The translations under genes were made by a program, and so were the position numbers. Shown one piece after another: positions 1 to 7,933 of a DNA stretch of 48,364 bases (the first letter of the stretch is position 1; every line of letters begins with the position of its first letter). The notes under the pieces were generated by a model. The model made no database searches. It saw only the letters and a program-made list of their open reading frames with translations, and was not told the origin of the DNA. The DNA comes from Pseudomonadota bacterium (GTDB lineage Bacteria; Pseudomonadota; Gammaproteobacteria; Burkholderiales; Burkholderiaceae_C): assembly GCA_021815805.1 (NCBI GenBank), contig JAKAZQ010000025.1:1-48364 (forward strand), in the 5' to 3' direction.

Positions 1-536
1 GCGAAGGGGAAGGCGATGGTCGCGGGCCAGCCGAGGTTGCCCGCGTCCTTCCAGGGGCCGTACACCGCGTATTCGACCAGTTGGATCCCGAGGTAATTCA
101 TCAGGATGGTGACGATGGTCTCGTTCACGCCCAGCCTGGCGCGCAGCAGCCCGGGAATCGCTCCCCACAGCGCACCGCCGAGCAGGGTCAGCGCCAGCGC
201 GGCCGGCAGCAGCTCGAAGCCCGGCGCCGCCGTCAGGTGCAGCACCGCGGCGGTTCCGGCCAGAGCGCCGAAATACAGCTGGCCCTCGGCGCCGACCGAG
301 ATCAGCCCCATGCGAGCAGGCAGCGCGGTGGCCATGGCGCACAACAGAATCGGGATGGTCTTGGTCAGCGTAGTGTTGATCGACAGCGCGCTGCCGAAGG
401 CTCCCTGGGCGATCTGCGAGAAGATGTCCAGTGGGGCATAGCCGTTGGCATAGAAAAACCCCGCGGCGAGCACGATGAACACGCCGACCCCGCCAGCGGG
501 TGCGATCAGTCGCGCGGCGACATCGCGGGGTTTCAT
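1..536 (-). CDS. ABC importer permease, nucleoside/BMP type (partial, C-terminus beyond window)
   Basis: Inner-membrane permease of the BPD_transp_2 superfamily (branched-chain amino acid, ribose and BMP-type purine/nucleoside importers). The visible 178 residues begin MKPRDVAARLIAPAGG. They contain several hydrophobic segments and the family-typical stretches around ARMGLISVGAEGQLYFG and GVNETIVTILMNYL, which in relatives precede the cytoplasmic coupling loop. The start codon at 536 overlaps the stop of the upstream ATPase gene in an ATGA arrangement, so the two are translationally coupled and form one importer. The gene runs off the left edge; a second permease and perhaps the binding protein would be expected further left. 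The substrate is not readable from the sequence. Purine or ureide context is inferred from the neighbours. Confidence 0.85.
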   Translation of the reverse strand, partial: MKPRDVAARLIAPAGGVGVFIVLAAGFFYANGYAPLDIFSQIAQGAFGSALSINTTLTKTIPILLCAMATALPARMGLISVGAEGQLYFGALAGTAAVLHLTAAPGFELLPAALALTLLGGALWGAIPGLLRARLGVNETIVTILMNYLGIQLVEYAVYGPWKDAGNLGWPATIAFPF

Positions 537-2017
537 GCCTCGGCTCCATGGGTCATCAGATGTCCAAGGCGTACGCGGTCGGTCTGCGCGGCGGGCAGCA
601 CCGCGGCCAGGCGGCCGTGGTAGAGCACGCCGATGCGGTGCGCATAGCGCAGCAGGTCGTCGAGGTCTTCCGAGATCCATAGCACCGCGGCTCCTTCGGC
701 GGCCTGGGCGAATAGCGCGTCGTAAATCGCTTGCGTGGCTTGAAGGTCCAGACCCATGGTCGGATAGCAGGCGACGACGAAGCGGCGAGCCTGCGAGAGC
801 TCGCGCGCGATCACCAGCTTCTGCAGGTTGCCGCCCGACAGGCGACCACTGACCAGCGCGGCGTTGCGCGGGCGCACGTCGAACTGCTCCATGAGTTGCG
901 CGGCGCGCGTCTCGAGCTCGCCCCAGCGCGGAAACAGCGGGAGCCCGAGCAGGCGGCGCAGCGAGAGGTTGAGCGCATTGCTCATATCCTCGGCAACCGC
1001 GTTGCGCAGCGGGTATTCGGGGATGTAGCCTTGGCGCGGGTCGTGCGGATTCGCGACGCCGGGGCCGTGCAGCAACTCTCCGTCGAGCAGCACCTCGCCG
1101 GACTCGATCGGCGTCATGCCGGTGAGTGCGTCGGCCAGCAGGTCCTGCCCGTTGCCCGAGACCCCTGCGATTCCCAGCACCTCGCCGGGGGCGATTTCGA
1201 ATTCGATGTCCTCCAGTTTCAGCGTTTCGCTGCTGCAGCGCAGTGCGCGCACCCATAGCCGTGCCGGCTCGTCGCCCGGCGCGTCGAGCCGGCGTACCGG
1301 GCGCAGACCGGCCTCCCCGACCATGCGCGCGACGAGTCGGCCGTCATCGACCCCCCGCGCGTCGCACTGGTCGACCAGACGCCCGCCGCGCATCACCGCG
1401 ACACGATGGGCGCAGGCGCGCACGTCCTCGAGCTTGTGGGTGATGAACACCACGCTTCGCCCCGACTTCGCGAGTCGTCGCACCACCTCATGCAAACGCT
1501 GAGCTTCCCCTGGCGCGAGCACCGAGGTCGGCTCGTCGAGGATTACCAGGCGCGCGTCCAGGTTCAGCACCTTGACCAGTTCCACCTGTTGCTTCTGCCC
1601 TACCGAAAGTGAGTCGACTCGCCGCCGTGGGTCGACCCCGGGGGCAAACTCGGCGAGCAGGCGCACCGCCGGCGCGGTGCTGCGCTCGCTGTGCCATGCC
1701 GGCGCGCGAGGGTAAGCCAACAGCAGGTTCTCCAGCACGCTCAGCGCGGGCAGCAGGCTGAACTGCTGGAACACCATGCCGATGCCGTGGGCCATCGCGT
1801 CGCGCGGTGAGTCGATGGCCACCTCGCGTGCGTCGACCATGATCTGGCCGGCGTCGGCGCTGTGGTAGCCATAGAGCACCTTCATCAAGGTGCTCTTGCC
1901 GGCGCCGTTTTCGCCCAGAAGTGCCAGCACCTCGCCCTCGCCGATGTCCAGCGAGACATCGTCATTGGCCAGCACGGAGCCGAAACGCTTACTGATTCCG
2001 AGAAGTTGTACCCGCAT
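533..2017 (-). CDS. ABC importer ATPase with two tandem nucleotide-binding domains (BMP/nucleoside type)
   Basis: Cytoplasmic ATPase of 494 residues energising the adjacent permease. Two ABC domains are visible. The first has Walker A GENGAGKST at about residues 35-43 and signature LSVGQKQQVE. The second has the degenerate P-loop GVSGNGQD and signature LSGGNLQKL, as in RbsA/NupA-type tandem ATPases of about 500 residues. I chose the ATG at 2017 (MRVQLLG), which gives the standard N-terminus; upstream in-frame starts at 2041 and 2128 would add a non-conserved extension running through the promoter. The stop overlaps the permease start. Transcription probably starts near 2057 from the sigma-54-like promoter at 2069-2083, with a TGTATGCA box in the leader. 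Confidence 0.9.
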   Translation of the reverse strand: MRVQLLGISKRFGSVLANDDVSLDIGEGEVLALLGENGAGKSTLMKVLYGYHSADAGQIMVDAREVAIDSPRDAMAHGIGMVFQQFSLLPALSVLENLLLAYPRAPAWHSERSTAPAVRLLAEFAPGVDPRRRVDSLSVGQKQQVELVKVLNLDARLVILDEPTSVLAPGEAQRLHEVVRRLAKSGRSVVFITHKLEDVRACAHRVAVMRGGRLVDQCDARGVDDGRLVARMVGEAGLRPVRRLDAPGDEPARLWVRALRCSSETLKLEDIEFEIAPGEVLGIAGVSGNGQDLLADALTGMTPIESGEVLLDGELLHGPGVANPHDPRQGYIPEYPLRNAVAEDMSNALNLSLRRLLGLPLFPRWGELETRAAQLMEQFDVRPRNAALVSGRLSGGNLQKLVIARELSQARRFVVACYPTMGLDLQATQAIYDALFAQAAEGAAVLWISEDLDDLLRYAHRIGVLYHGRLAAVLPAAQTDRVRLGHLMTHGAEA

Positions 2018-2040
2018 GGAAACTTGCTTGGATGCGATCA

Positions 2041-2048
2041 TGCATACA
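2041..2048 (-). promoter_or_regulatory. TGTATRCA operator-like box
   Basis: TGTATGCA read on the minus strand. It lies about +10 to +17 relative to the start predicted from the sigma-54-like promoter at 2069-2083 and ahead of the ATPase start at 2017. It is one of six TGTATRCA copies in the promoter regions of this window. Assignment to a GntR regulator is inference. Confidence 0.5.
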
Positions 2049-2068
2049 TGGTGGATGGCTGCATCCAA

Positions 2069-2083
2069 GCAAGGGCCATGCCA
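2069..2083 (-). promoter_or_regulatory. Sigma-54-like -24/-12 promoter for the ABC importer operon
   Basis: Minus-strand TGGCATGGCCCTTGCT matches the RpoN consensus TGGCACG-N4-TTGCW except one base in the -24 block. The GG (2082-2081) and GC (2070-2069) are separated by exactly 10 nt. The predicted start is near 2057, 40 nt upstream of the ATPase ATG. It is almost the same sequence as the divergent promoter at 2180-2194. Confidence 0.6.
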
Positions 2084-2179
2084 GTCGGCGAGCCGCAGGT
2101 CGCATGGCGCGGCCGCGAGCGGCACCACGGCATGGGTCTACGGGGCAAATGCACCGGCAGCATCATGGAGTGACGGCCT

Positions 2180-2194
2180 TGGCATGCGCCTTGC
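2180..2194 (+). promoter_or_regulatory. Sigma-54-like -24/-12 promoter for the atzG-atzE-hpxZ operon
   Basis: TGGCATGCGCCTTGCAT, with GG at 2181-2182 and GC at 2193-2194 separated by 10 nt. The predicted start is near 2206, which puts the perfect palindrome TGTATACA (2204-2211) over the start point. The leader to the first ATG at 2355 is about 150 nt. The 337-nt stretch 2018-2354 holds this promoter, the divergent one, two boxes and no gene that I can support. Confidence 0.6.
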
Positions 2195-2203
2195 ATAACT
2201 CCT

Positions 2204-2211
2204 TGTATACA
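2204..2211. promoter_or_regulatory. Palindromic TGTATACA operator-like box
   Basis: A perfect 8-bp palindrome within TTGTATACAT. It covers the start site predicted from the sigma-54-like promoter at 2180-2194, a position where a bound repressor would block transcription. Confidence 0.5.
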
Positions 2212-2354
2212 TGTGGCCAAGGCCAAGGCTTCGCCGTGAATCGGGCACAGGCCGGATGCCCGCCGGCACCGGGGCAGTGCGTGCTGGCGGTGAATGCGGT
2301 GCACGACGCACCAAGGCGCGGCACTGGCGCAGTGCCTCAACAGGAGATGAGCAG

Positions 2355-2579
2355 ATGCATCATCGCGAATCGGCCGAGCGGGCCGCGCAGCAGGCCGCGG
2401 AGGCGGTCGAGCTCGGAGCGCGCAGCATGGGCCTGGCAATGGACTCGTCGGCGCTGGGCCGCGTGGCAGCGCATTGGCTACGCCTGCAGGCCGTCGTCGC
2501 CGAGCTCGATGCGCTGGCGCTGCTTGCGCATGACCAGCTGGCCCCCGAGTTCGTTCCTGGCGCCGAGGCCTCGCCATGA
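2355..2579 (+). CDS. AtzG/HpxX-like small subunit (DUF4089 type)
   Basis: A 74-residue protein beginning MHHRESAERAAQQA. Its C-terminal part, around VAAHWLRLQAVVAELDALAL and ending in [11 protein letters not shown], matches the pattern of AtzG/HpxX proteins: a helical region and then an acidic-proline tail. AtzG forms a complex with and stabilises the amidase AtzE in cyanuric acid degradation, and HpxX is encoded beside HpxY in oxalurate utilisation. The gene sits directly before an AtzE-type amidase, and its TGA overlaps that gene's ATG, as expected for co-translated partners. An AGGAG ribosome site lies 8 nt before the chosen ATG. Identification rests on short-protein pattern plus context, so the family call is good but the exact complex is inferred. 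Confidence 0.72.
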   Translation: MHHRESAERAAQQAAEAVELGARSMGLAMDSSALGRVAAHWLRLQAVVAELDALALLAHDQLAPEFVPGAEASP

Positions 2580-3919
2580 TGGATTCTGCGCTCCGGATTG
2601 CCGCGGCAGTGGCTGCAGGCGAGGCCACTGCGGCCGACATCGTCGAGCAGGTGCTGCAGCGTATTGCCGAGCGCAATCCATCGCTCAATGCCTTCACCAC
2701 GGTCACCGCGGACAGGGCGCGCAAGCAGGCGCGGCGCATCGACTCGCTACGTCAACGCGGCGAGCCGCTGCCCCCGTTGGCCGGGGTGCCTTATGCGGTG
2801 AAGAACCTGTTCGACGTCGCTGGCGAGGTCACGCTGGCGGGCTCACGTGTGCTGGCCTCGCAGCCCGCCGCGCGCAGCGATGCGGTGCTCGTGCAGCGCA
2901 TGGAGCGTGCCGGCGCAGTGCTCGTAGGCATGCTCAACATGGACGAATTCGCCTACGGCTTCACCACCGAGAACAGCCACGCCGGCGCCACGCGCAACCC
3001 GCATGCACCGCAGCGCTGCGCCGGCGGATCGTCGGGTGGATGCGGCGCCGCGGTCGCTGCCGGCATGGTGCCCCTAAGCTTGGGATCGGACACCAATGGA
3101 TCAATACGGGTTCCGGCCTCGCTGTGTGGAATCTTCGGGCTCAAGCCAACCTTCGGCAGCCTGCCACGCGGCGGCAGCTACCCCTTCGTCTACAGTCTCG
3201 ACCACGTGGGGCCCTTCGCGCGAAGCGTCGACGACCTCGAGCGCTGCCACGCCGCGCTGCTCGGCGATGCTCGAGTGCGGCAGGCGCCGCGCGAGGCGCC
3301 GCCCCTGCGCGTGGCGCTGCTCGGAGGCTATTTCGAGCACAATGCGGGTGCGCAGGCGCAGCGCGCAGCGCGCGCCGCCGCGCATGCCCTGAATGCGCAG
3401 GACGTGGTCGAGTTCGGCGCTGCCGCCGCGGCGCGCGCCGCAGCCTTCGTGATCACCGCCAGCGAGGGGGCGCAACTACATCTGCAGCATCTGCGGGAAC
3501 AGTACGAGCTGATGGAGCCCTTGTCGCGCGACCGCCTGGTCGCCGGAGCGATGCTTCCGGCTGCAGCGTACATCCGCGCACAGCGCGTTCGCGGCGTGGC
3601 GCGCGCACAGGCGCAGCGCATGTTCCAGCGCTTCGACCTGCTGGTGGCGCCGTCCACTCCGGTGCCCGCGCAGCCCCTGGGCAGCGAGAGTTTCGAGATC
3701 GACGGCCGCGAACTGCCCACGCGCCCAAGCATGGGGCTGCTAACCCAGCCGATATCGTGCATCGGCCTGCCCGTGGTGGCCGCACCGGTGCGCGGCCAAC
3801 CCGGCGAACTGCCGCTGGGCGTGCAGTTGATCGCCGCTCCAGGGCGTGAGCATGTCGCGCTGCACGCGGCGCGCCTGCTCGAGCAGGCCGGGCTTAGCGT
3901 GGCGGAGGTCCCGCGATGA
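2576..3919 (+). CDS. atzE: AtzE/HpxY-type amidase (1-carboxybiuret or oxalurate amide hydrolase)
   Basis: A 447-residue amidase-signature enzyme. The Ser-cisSer-Lys triad is intact: Lys76 in VPYAVKN, Ser152 in CAGGSSGG and Ser176 in [10 protein letters not shown], with the usual 24-residue spacing between the serines. The stretches [11 protein letters not shown] and [10 protein letters not shown] are typical of the AtzE family rather than of GatA. AtzE with AtzG hydrolyses 1-carboxybiuret; the homologue HpxY belongs to the oxalurate gene set. No cyanuric acid hydrolase (AtzD/TrzD) is in the window, while purine catabolism genes are, so an ureido substrate from purine breakdown is at least as likely. 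It overlaps its neighbours on both sides by 4 bp. Confidence 0.82.
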   Translation: MMDSALRIAAAVAAGEATAADIVEQVLQRIAERNPSLNAFTTVTADRARKQARRIDSLRQRGEPLPPLAGVPYAVKNLFDVAGEVTLAGSRVLASQPAARSDAVLVQRMERAGAVLVGMLNMDEFAYGFTTENSHAGATRNPHAPQRCAGGSSGGCGAAVAAGMVPLSLGSDTNGSIRVPASLCGIFGLKPTFGSLPRGGSYPFVYSLDHVGPFARSVDDLERCHAALLGDARVRQAPREAPPLRVALLGGYFEHNAGAQAQRAARAAAHALNAQDVVEFGAAAAARAAAFVITASEGAQLHLQHLREQYELMEPLSRDRLVAGAMLPAAAYIRAQRVRGVARAQAQRMFQRFDLLVAPSTPVPAQPLGSESFEIDGRELPTRPSMGLLTQPISCIGLPVVAAPVRGQPGELPLGVQLIAAPGREHVALHAARLLEQAGLSVAEVPR

Positions 3920-4305
3920 TCATCGAGCAGTCCGTGAATGTGCCCGAGGTACTCGCCGAGGTGCAGGCCGCATTCGAGGAGTACGAACGCGCGCTAACCG
4001 CCAACGACGTACAGGCGCTGGATCGCCTGTTCTGGCGCGACGACCGCACGCTGCGCTACGGTACCAGCGAAAACCTGTACGGCCACGACGAGATCGCCGC
4101 GTTCCGCGCCGCGCGCAGCCCACGGGGACTGGCGCGCAGCATACGGCGCCGCAGCCTGTGCAGCTTCGGGCGCGACTTCGTGGTGGCCAACATTGAGTTC
4201 GTACGCGACGGCGACACACGCATCGGCCGCCAGAGCCAGGCCTGGGTACGCTTCCCCGAGGGTTGGCGCGTGGTTGCCGCGCATGTCAGTTGGATGCAGC
4301 CGTGA
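3916..4305 (+). CDS. hpxZ: HpxZ/AtzH-like protein (DUF3225, SnoaL-like fold)
   Basis: A 129-residue protein of the DUF3225 family. It starts [20 protein letters not shown] and contains LTANDVQALDRLFW, LRYGTSENLYGHDEI and a C-terminal GWRVVAAHVSWM, the layout of an NTF2/SnoaL-like cone. Family members are HpxZ of the oxalurate cluster and AtzH of the cyanuric acid operon, where AtzH is reported to act as an amidase on a 1-carboxybiuret-related intermediate. The start overlaps the amidase stop (ATGA), and the regulator gene downstream overlaps its stop (GTGA). Together with the two upstream genes this reproduces the hpxX-hpxY-hpxZ / atzG-atzE-atzH order. The precise reaction is not settled from sequence. 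Confidence 0.75.
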   Translation: MIIEQSVNVPEVLAEVQAAFEEYERALTANDVQALDRLFWRDDRTLRYGTSENLYGHDEIAAFRAARSPRGLARSIRRRSLCSFGRDFVVANIEFVRDGDTRIGRQSQAWVRFPEGWRVVAAHVSWMQP

Positions 4306-5030
4306 GTCCGGAACCTTCCCCCGAAGCGCCGCGCCAGGCCTCGCGCGCCAAGGCGCTGTACGCGCGCCTGCGCGAGGACGTGTTCGAGTTCCGGCTGTTG
4401 CCGGGAGCGCGCTTCACCGAATCCGAGATCGCGTTGCGCTACGGCGTGTCGCGCACCCCTGTGCGCGAGGCCCTGCTGCGCCTGCAGAGCGAGGGCCTGG
4501 TGCGCGGCTATTTCCGCAGCGGATGGGAGGTGGTTCCGATCGACTTCGTGCGCTTCGACCACCTCTACGAGTTGCGCAAGCTGATCGAGGTGCACGCGGT
4601 CCGCCATCTCGCATCAGCTCCCGCCGCCGAGCCGGCGTGCAGGCTGCTCGAGCAACTGGCCACACGCTGGATGGTCGACAAGTCACAGCGTTTGAGCGAG
4701 GCTCGCTCGGTCGCCGGCTGCGACGAGGAGTTCCACGGTAGCCTGGTCACCGCTGCGGGCAACCCCGAGATGCAGCGCGTGCACGCGGACGTCACCGACC
4801 GCATCCGCATCATCCGGCGCCTCGACTTCACCTACCCGCATCGCGTCAGCAGCACCTACGAGGAGCATGCAGCGATTCTTCGCGCCATCCAGCGCCGCAA
4901 GCCAGATAACGCCGAGATGCTCGTGCGCGCGCACATCGACCGCAGCCAGCAGGAGACCCGCAAGATCACCCTGCACCGCCTGCACTCGGTGCGCGAGGAG
5001 GTCGGCGCGGACCCGTCGCGTGCTGATTGA
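4302..5030 (+). CDS. GntR-family transcriptional regulator, FCD type
   Basis: A 242-residue one-component regulator. The N-terminal winged helix-turn-helix (about residues 15-80) contains LPGARFTESEIALRYGVSRT and PVREALLRLQSEGLV. The remainder is an all-helical FCD ligand domain with EEHAAILRAI near the end, where metal- and ligand-binding histidines usually lie. I chose the GTG at 4302, which overlaps the preceding TGA; the longer frame from 4263 reads through the end of the HpxZ-like gene. Its place inside the amidase operon, between the HpxZ-like gene and atzF, suggests autoregulated local control. The TGTATRCA boxes are candidate binding sites (inference). A second FCD regulator is at 22442. 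Confidence 0.87.
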   Translation: MSPEPSPEAPRQASRAKALYARLREDVFEFRLLPGARFTESEIALRYGVSRTPVREALLRLQSEGLVRGYFRSGWEVVPIDFVRFDHLYELRKLIEVHAVRHLASAPAAEPACRLLEQLATRWMVDKSQRLSEARSVAGCDEEFHGSLVTAAGNPEMQRVHADVTDRIRIIRRLDFTYPHRVSSTYEEHAAILRAIQRRKPDNAEMLVRAHIDRSQQETRKITLHRLHSVREEVGADPSRAD

Positions 5031-5060
5031 GATCCATTCCATTTTTCCGGAGCAGCCCCA

Positions 5061-6863
5061 ATGATTTCCAGCCTGACCCTACCCACCCTGCAGGCGGCCT
5101 ATCGCAGCGGCGCGCTGACCCCGAGCCGTCTGGTCGAGCAGCTGCTGCAGCGCAGCGACGAGTCCGAGGGGCACGCCGTCTGGATCAGCCCACCCGACGG
5201 GCTGCGCCTGCGCGAGCGTGCGCGCGAACTCGAGCGTATGGGCATGCAGGGGCTGGCGCTGTACGGCGTGCCGTTCGCGATCAAGGACAACTTCGACCTG
5301 GCCGGCGTTCCGACCACCGCGGGATGTCCGGAATTCGCCTACACTCCGCGCGACTCGTCCGCCGTGGTGCAGCGCCTGCTCGACGCCGGCGCGATCGCCA
5401 TGGGGAAGACCAACCTCGACCAGTTTGCAACGGGACTCAACGGTACCCGCTCGCCCTATGGCGCCTGCCGCAACGCCTTCGATCCAGCCTACGTGTCCGG
5501 GGGCTCCAGCTCCGGATCCGCGGTGGCCGTGGCGCTGGGCCTGGCGAGCTTCTCGCTGGGCACCGATACGGCGGGGTCGGGGCGCATTCCGGCGGCCTTC
5601 AACAACCTGGTCGGACTGAAACCGAGCTGCGGCCTGCTGTCCACCCACGGCATCGTTCCCGCCTGCCGGTCGCTCGACGTGCCAAGCATCTTTGCCTTGT
5701 CGGCGACCGACGCACAGCGCGTCTTCGCGATTGCGCTCGACGAGGACCCGCGTGACCCCTACTCTCGCCCCGCCCAGCCGCATGGTTTCGATTTCGGGAG
5801 CGCGGGGCGCTTTCGCTTCGGCGTACCAATGGCGCGCAACCTGCAGTTCTTCGGCGACGTCGACAGCGAGGCGTTGTTCACCGAGGCGGTGCAGCGCCTG
5901 CGCGGGCTCGGAGGCGAGGCAGTGGCGGTCGACCTAGAGCCCTTTCTCGAGGCCGCGCGCCTGCTCTACGAAGGCCCCTGGGTCGCCGAGCGCTACCAGG
6001 CCATCCGCGACTTCGTCAACACCAACCCCAATGCGCTGCTGCCGGTGACCCTTGGCATCATCGGCGGCGGTGCGCGCTGGCTCGCGGCCGACGCCTTCGC
6101 CGCGCAGTACCGGCTGCGCGAACTGCAGCGAGTGTGCTCGAGGATCTGGCTGCAGGTCGATTGCATGCTCACGCCGACCGCGGGGACGATCTTCAGCATC
6201 GAGCAGATGCTCGCCGAGCCGGTGGCGCGCAACTCCGATCTCGGGCTGTACACGAACTTCATGAACCTGTTGGACTACGCCGCGGTCGCTGTGCCCGCGG
6301 GCTCGCGTGGTGACGGCCTTCCCTTCGGCGTGACCGTGTTCGCGCCGGCACACCAGGATCTGCCGCTGCTGCGCCTGGCCGCGCGCTGGCAACGCGACCG
6401 CGGACTGCCCTGCGGTGCGCGCGAGACCGCCCCGGCGCCGGCCGATCCCGATGTTCCGTCGCCGGTGCCCTGCGGCTGGATGCGCTTGGTGGTGGTCGGC
6501 GCCCATCTCAGCGGCATGCCGTTGAACCGCGAACTCACGGACCGTGGCGCTCGCCTCGAAGCGGCCACGCGTACCGCGCCTTGCTACCGTCTGCACGCGC
6601 TTGCCGATGGCCGGCGCCCGGCTCTGCTGCGCGTGACCGCCGGCGGCGAGTCGATAGCCTGCGAGGTCTGGGAGCTCCCGGCGCAGGCCTTTGGCGCTTT
6701 GCTTGCGGGCATCGCCGCGCCGCTGGGTCTGGGCTCGGTACTGCTCGATGACGGCACGTGCGCCGCGGGCTTTATCTGCGAGCCGGCGGGGCTCGAAGGT
6801 GCCCGTGACATCACGGACTTCGGCGGCTGGCGAGCCTGGGTGGCCGCGCAGGCGCAGACCTGA
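5061..6863 (+). CDS. atzF: Allophanate hydrolase
   Basis: A 600-residue cytoplasmic enzyme converting allophanate to ammonia and carbon dioxide. The N-terminal amidase domain has Lys75 (FAIKDNFDL), Ser149 (SGGSSSGS) and Ser173 (TDTAGSGRIP). From about residue 465 there is a second domain beginning near VVVGAHLSGMPLNREL and ending in DITDFGGWRAW, the AtzF C-terminal domain that processes the carboxylated intermediate. The length matches stand-alone AtzF (about 600). No urea carboxylase is fused or adjacent, so the allophanate probably comes from biuret-like or ureido compounds rather than urea. It lies 30 nt after the regulator and is probably the last gene of the operon that starts at 2355. 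Confidence 0.92.
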   Translation: MISSLTLPTLQAAYRSGALTPSRLVEQLLQRSDESEGHAVWISPPDGLRLRERARELERMGMQGLALYGVPFAIKDNFDLAGVPTTAGCPEFAYTPRDSSAVVQRLLDAGAIAMGKTNLDQFATGLNGTRSPYGACRNAFDPAYVSGGSSSGSAVAVALGLASFSLGTDTAGSGRIPAAFNNLVGLKPSCGLLSTHGIVPACRSLDVPSIFALSATDAQRVFAIALDEDPRDPYSRPAQPHGFDFGSAGRFRFGVPMARNLQFFGDVDSEALFTEAVQRLRGLGGEAVAVDLEPFLEAARLLYEGPWVAERYQAIRDFVNTNPNALLPVTLGIIGGGARWLAADAFAAQYRLRELQRVCSRIWLQVDCMLTPTAGTIFSIEQMLAEPVARNSDLGLYTNFMNLLDYAAVAVPAGSRGDGLPFGVTVFAPAHQDLPLLRLAARWQRDRGLPCGARETAPAPADPDVPSPVPCGWMRLVVVGAHLSGMPLNRELTDRGARLEAATRTAPCYRLHALADGRRPALLRVTAGGESIACEVWELPAQAFGALLAGIAAPLGLGSVLLDDGTCAAGFICEPAGLEGARDITDFGGWRAWVAAQAQT

Positions 6864-6969
6864 GCGAATGCGCCGGGGCCGGGCCAGCTACGTCCGAGGA
6901 GCATGGCGCGGCGCGGGGGGCAGCGATTCGGCAAATCCCGGCCCCCGCGACCGACTGGAACTGGACCGC

Positions 6970-6982
6970 GGGGGGGGGGGGG
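6970..6982. repeat. 13-base poly-G tract
   Basis: An uninterrupted run of 13 G lies 7 nt beyond the stop of the minus-strand porin gene, in the 125-nt convergent gap between atzF and that gene. The rest of the gap (6864-6988) holds no gene and no clear terminator. The run is outside coding sequence, so any length change would act only on 3' processing or assembly. Confidence 0.9.
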
Positions 6983-6988
6983 TAAGCC

Positions 6989-7858
6989 TCAGAAATGGTA
7001 TTCGACCCGCACCATCGGGGTCGATGCCTTTGCCCCGGGAGTCGTCGAGTAGGGGTTGCCGAACTTGTTGCGCCAGTACTGGTACTCAAGGCCGACCCAC
7101 AGCTTCTTCGGCGCGCCGTACAGCGAACCCACGTCATACATCAGCTCGGTGTCGAGCAGGGTCTCCGGCGCGGTGCCGTAGCCTTTCGCGCCGATGTGGT
7201 CGAGGTAGCCGCTCCACTTCACGTGGGGAGCGACGTCGATACCCCAATCAGCTGCCAGCACGTAGGTCGTCTTGAAGGTTATGTCACCGCCCTGCGGATA
7301 GGGCGAGAAGCCGTTGTGGTTGCTCTCCTTGTACAGCTCCAGTCCGATCTCGGCGAAGCCGGGGACGTTGAGCCCAACCATGGGGCCGAAGCGCAGCTTG
7401 CGCACGCGCGGGCCGAACACCGTGTTCTTCGCCGAATAGTCGACTCCCATCGCCATCTTCACGTCGTTGATCGGGCCGAAGGAGATCTTCTTGCCGGTGA
7501 TCTGGTCGTAGGACCACGTGCGTCGGTAGACCGCGTACATTTCCTGCGCGCCGGCGGCAGCGCATCCAGGCGAATTCGCGCCGGACGCGCAGGCCTCCTG
7601 GTCGGTGGAGTCCGACATCAGCACGTCGAGGTTAAAGAAGTTAACCCCCCAGGCATCCCCACCGGTATAGGTGAAACCGACGATCCGCTTGGCGATGGAC
7701 TGGCTGTAGCCCGGCTCAGCGAATTTCGTGCCATAGGCGAAGTGGACCGAGGGATCGTTCCAGGTCGCGGCTTGCGCGGCCGGAAGCAGCGCGGCACCGC
7801 CCGCGAGAACGCAGGCGGCAAGCAGCGGCGGGGAGAATCCGAGGCGATGGGCTTTCAT
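6989..7858 (-). CDS. Tsx-like nucleoside-specific outer-membrane channel
   Basis: A 289-residue outer-membrane beta-barrel. The signal peptide (about residues 1-30) ends in LLPAAQA before ATWNDPSVHF. Alternating aromatic strands follow, and the chain ends in VRVEYHF, a C-terminal phenylalanine as required for barrel insertion. The opening pattern FAYGTKFAEPG and the internal GDAWGVNFFNLD are like Tsx-type nucleoside channels or 'outer envelope proteins' found in purine clusters. I chose the ATG at 7858 because it is preceded by CGGAG; an ATG at 7864 is also in frame. It follows the binding protein and permease on the same strand, so all three are likely co-transcribed and would move the same solute from outside to cytoplasm. 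Confidence 0.8.
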   Translation of the reverse strand: MKAHRLGFSPPLLAACVLAGGAALLPAAQAATWNDPSVHFAYGTKFAEPGYSQSIAKRIVGFTYTGGDAWGVNFFNLDVLMSDSTDQEACASGANSPGCAAAGAQEMYAVYRRTWSYDQITGKKISFGPINDVKMAMGVDYSAKNTVFGPRVRKLRFGPMVGLNVPGFAEIGLELYKESNHNGFSPYPQGGDITFKTTYVLAADWGIDVAPHVKWSGYLDHIGAKGYGTAPETLLDTELMYDVGSLYGAPKKLWVGLEYQYWRNKFGNPYSTTPGAKASTPMVRVEYHF

Positions 7859-7933
7859 GGGCAAACTCCGTTTCGATACGAGGAAATGACCCGCGCACTA
7901 CGGCACGGGCGAGGAAGGATGGCCACACGGCTC

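Noticed and set aside
2032-3849. A 605-codon plus-strand frame across the promoter, atzG and atzE
   Set aside because: It is an out-of-frame reading of atzE with an Arg/Ala-rich composition and no recognisable domain. The same applies to long frames at 11393-13210 and 26290-28770.
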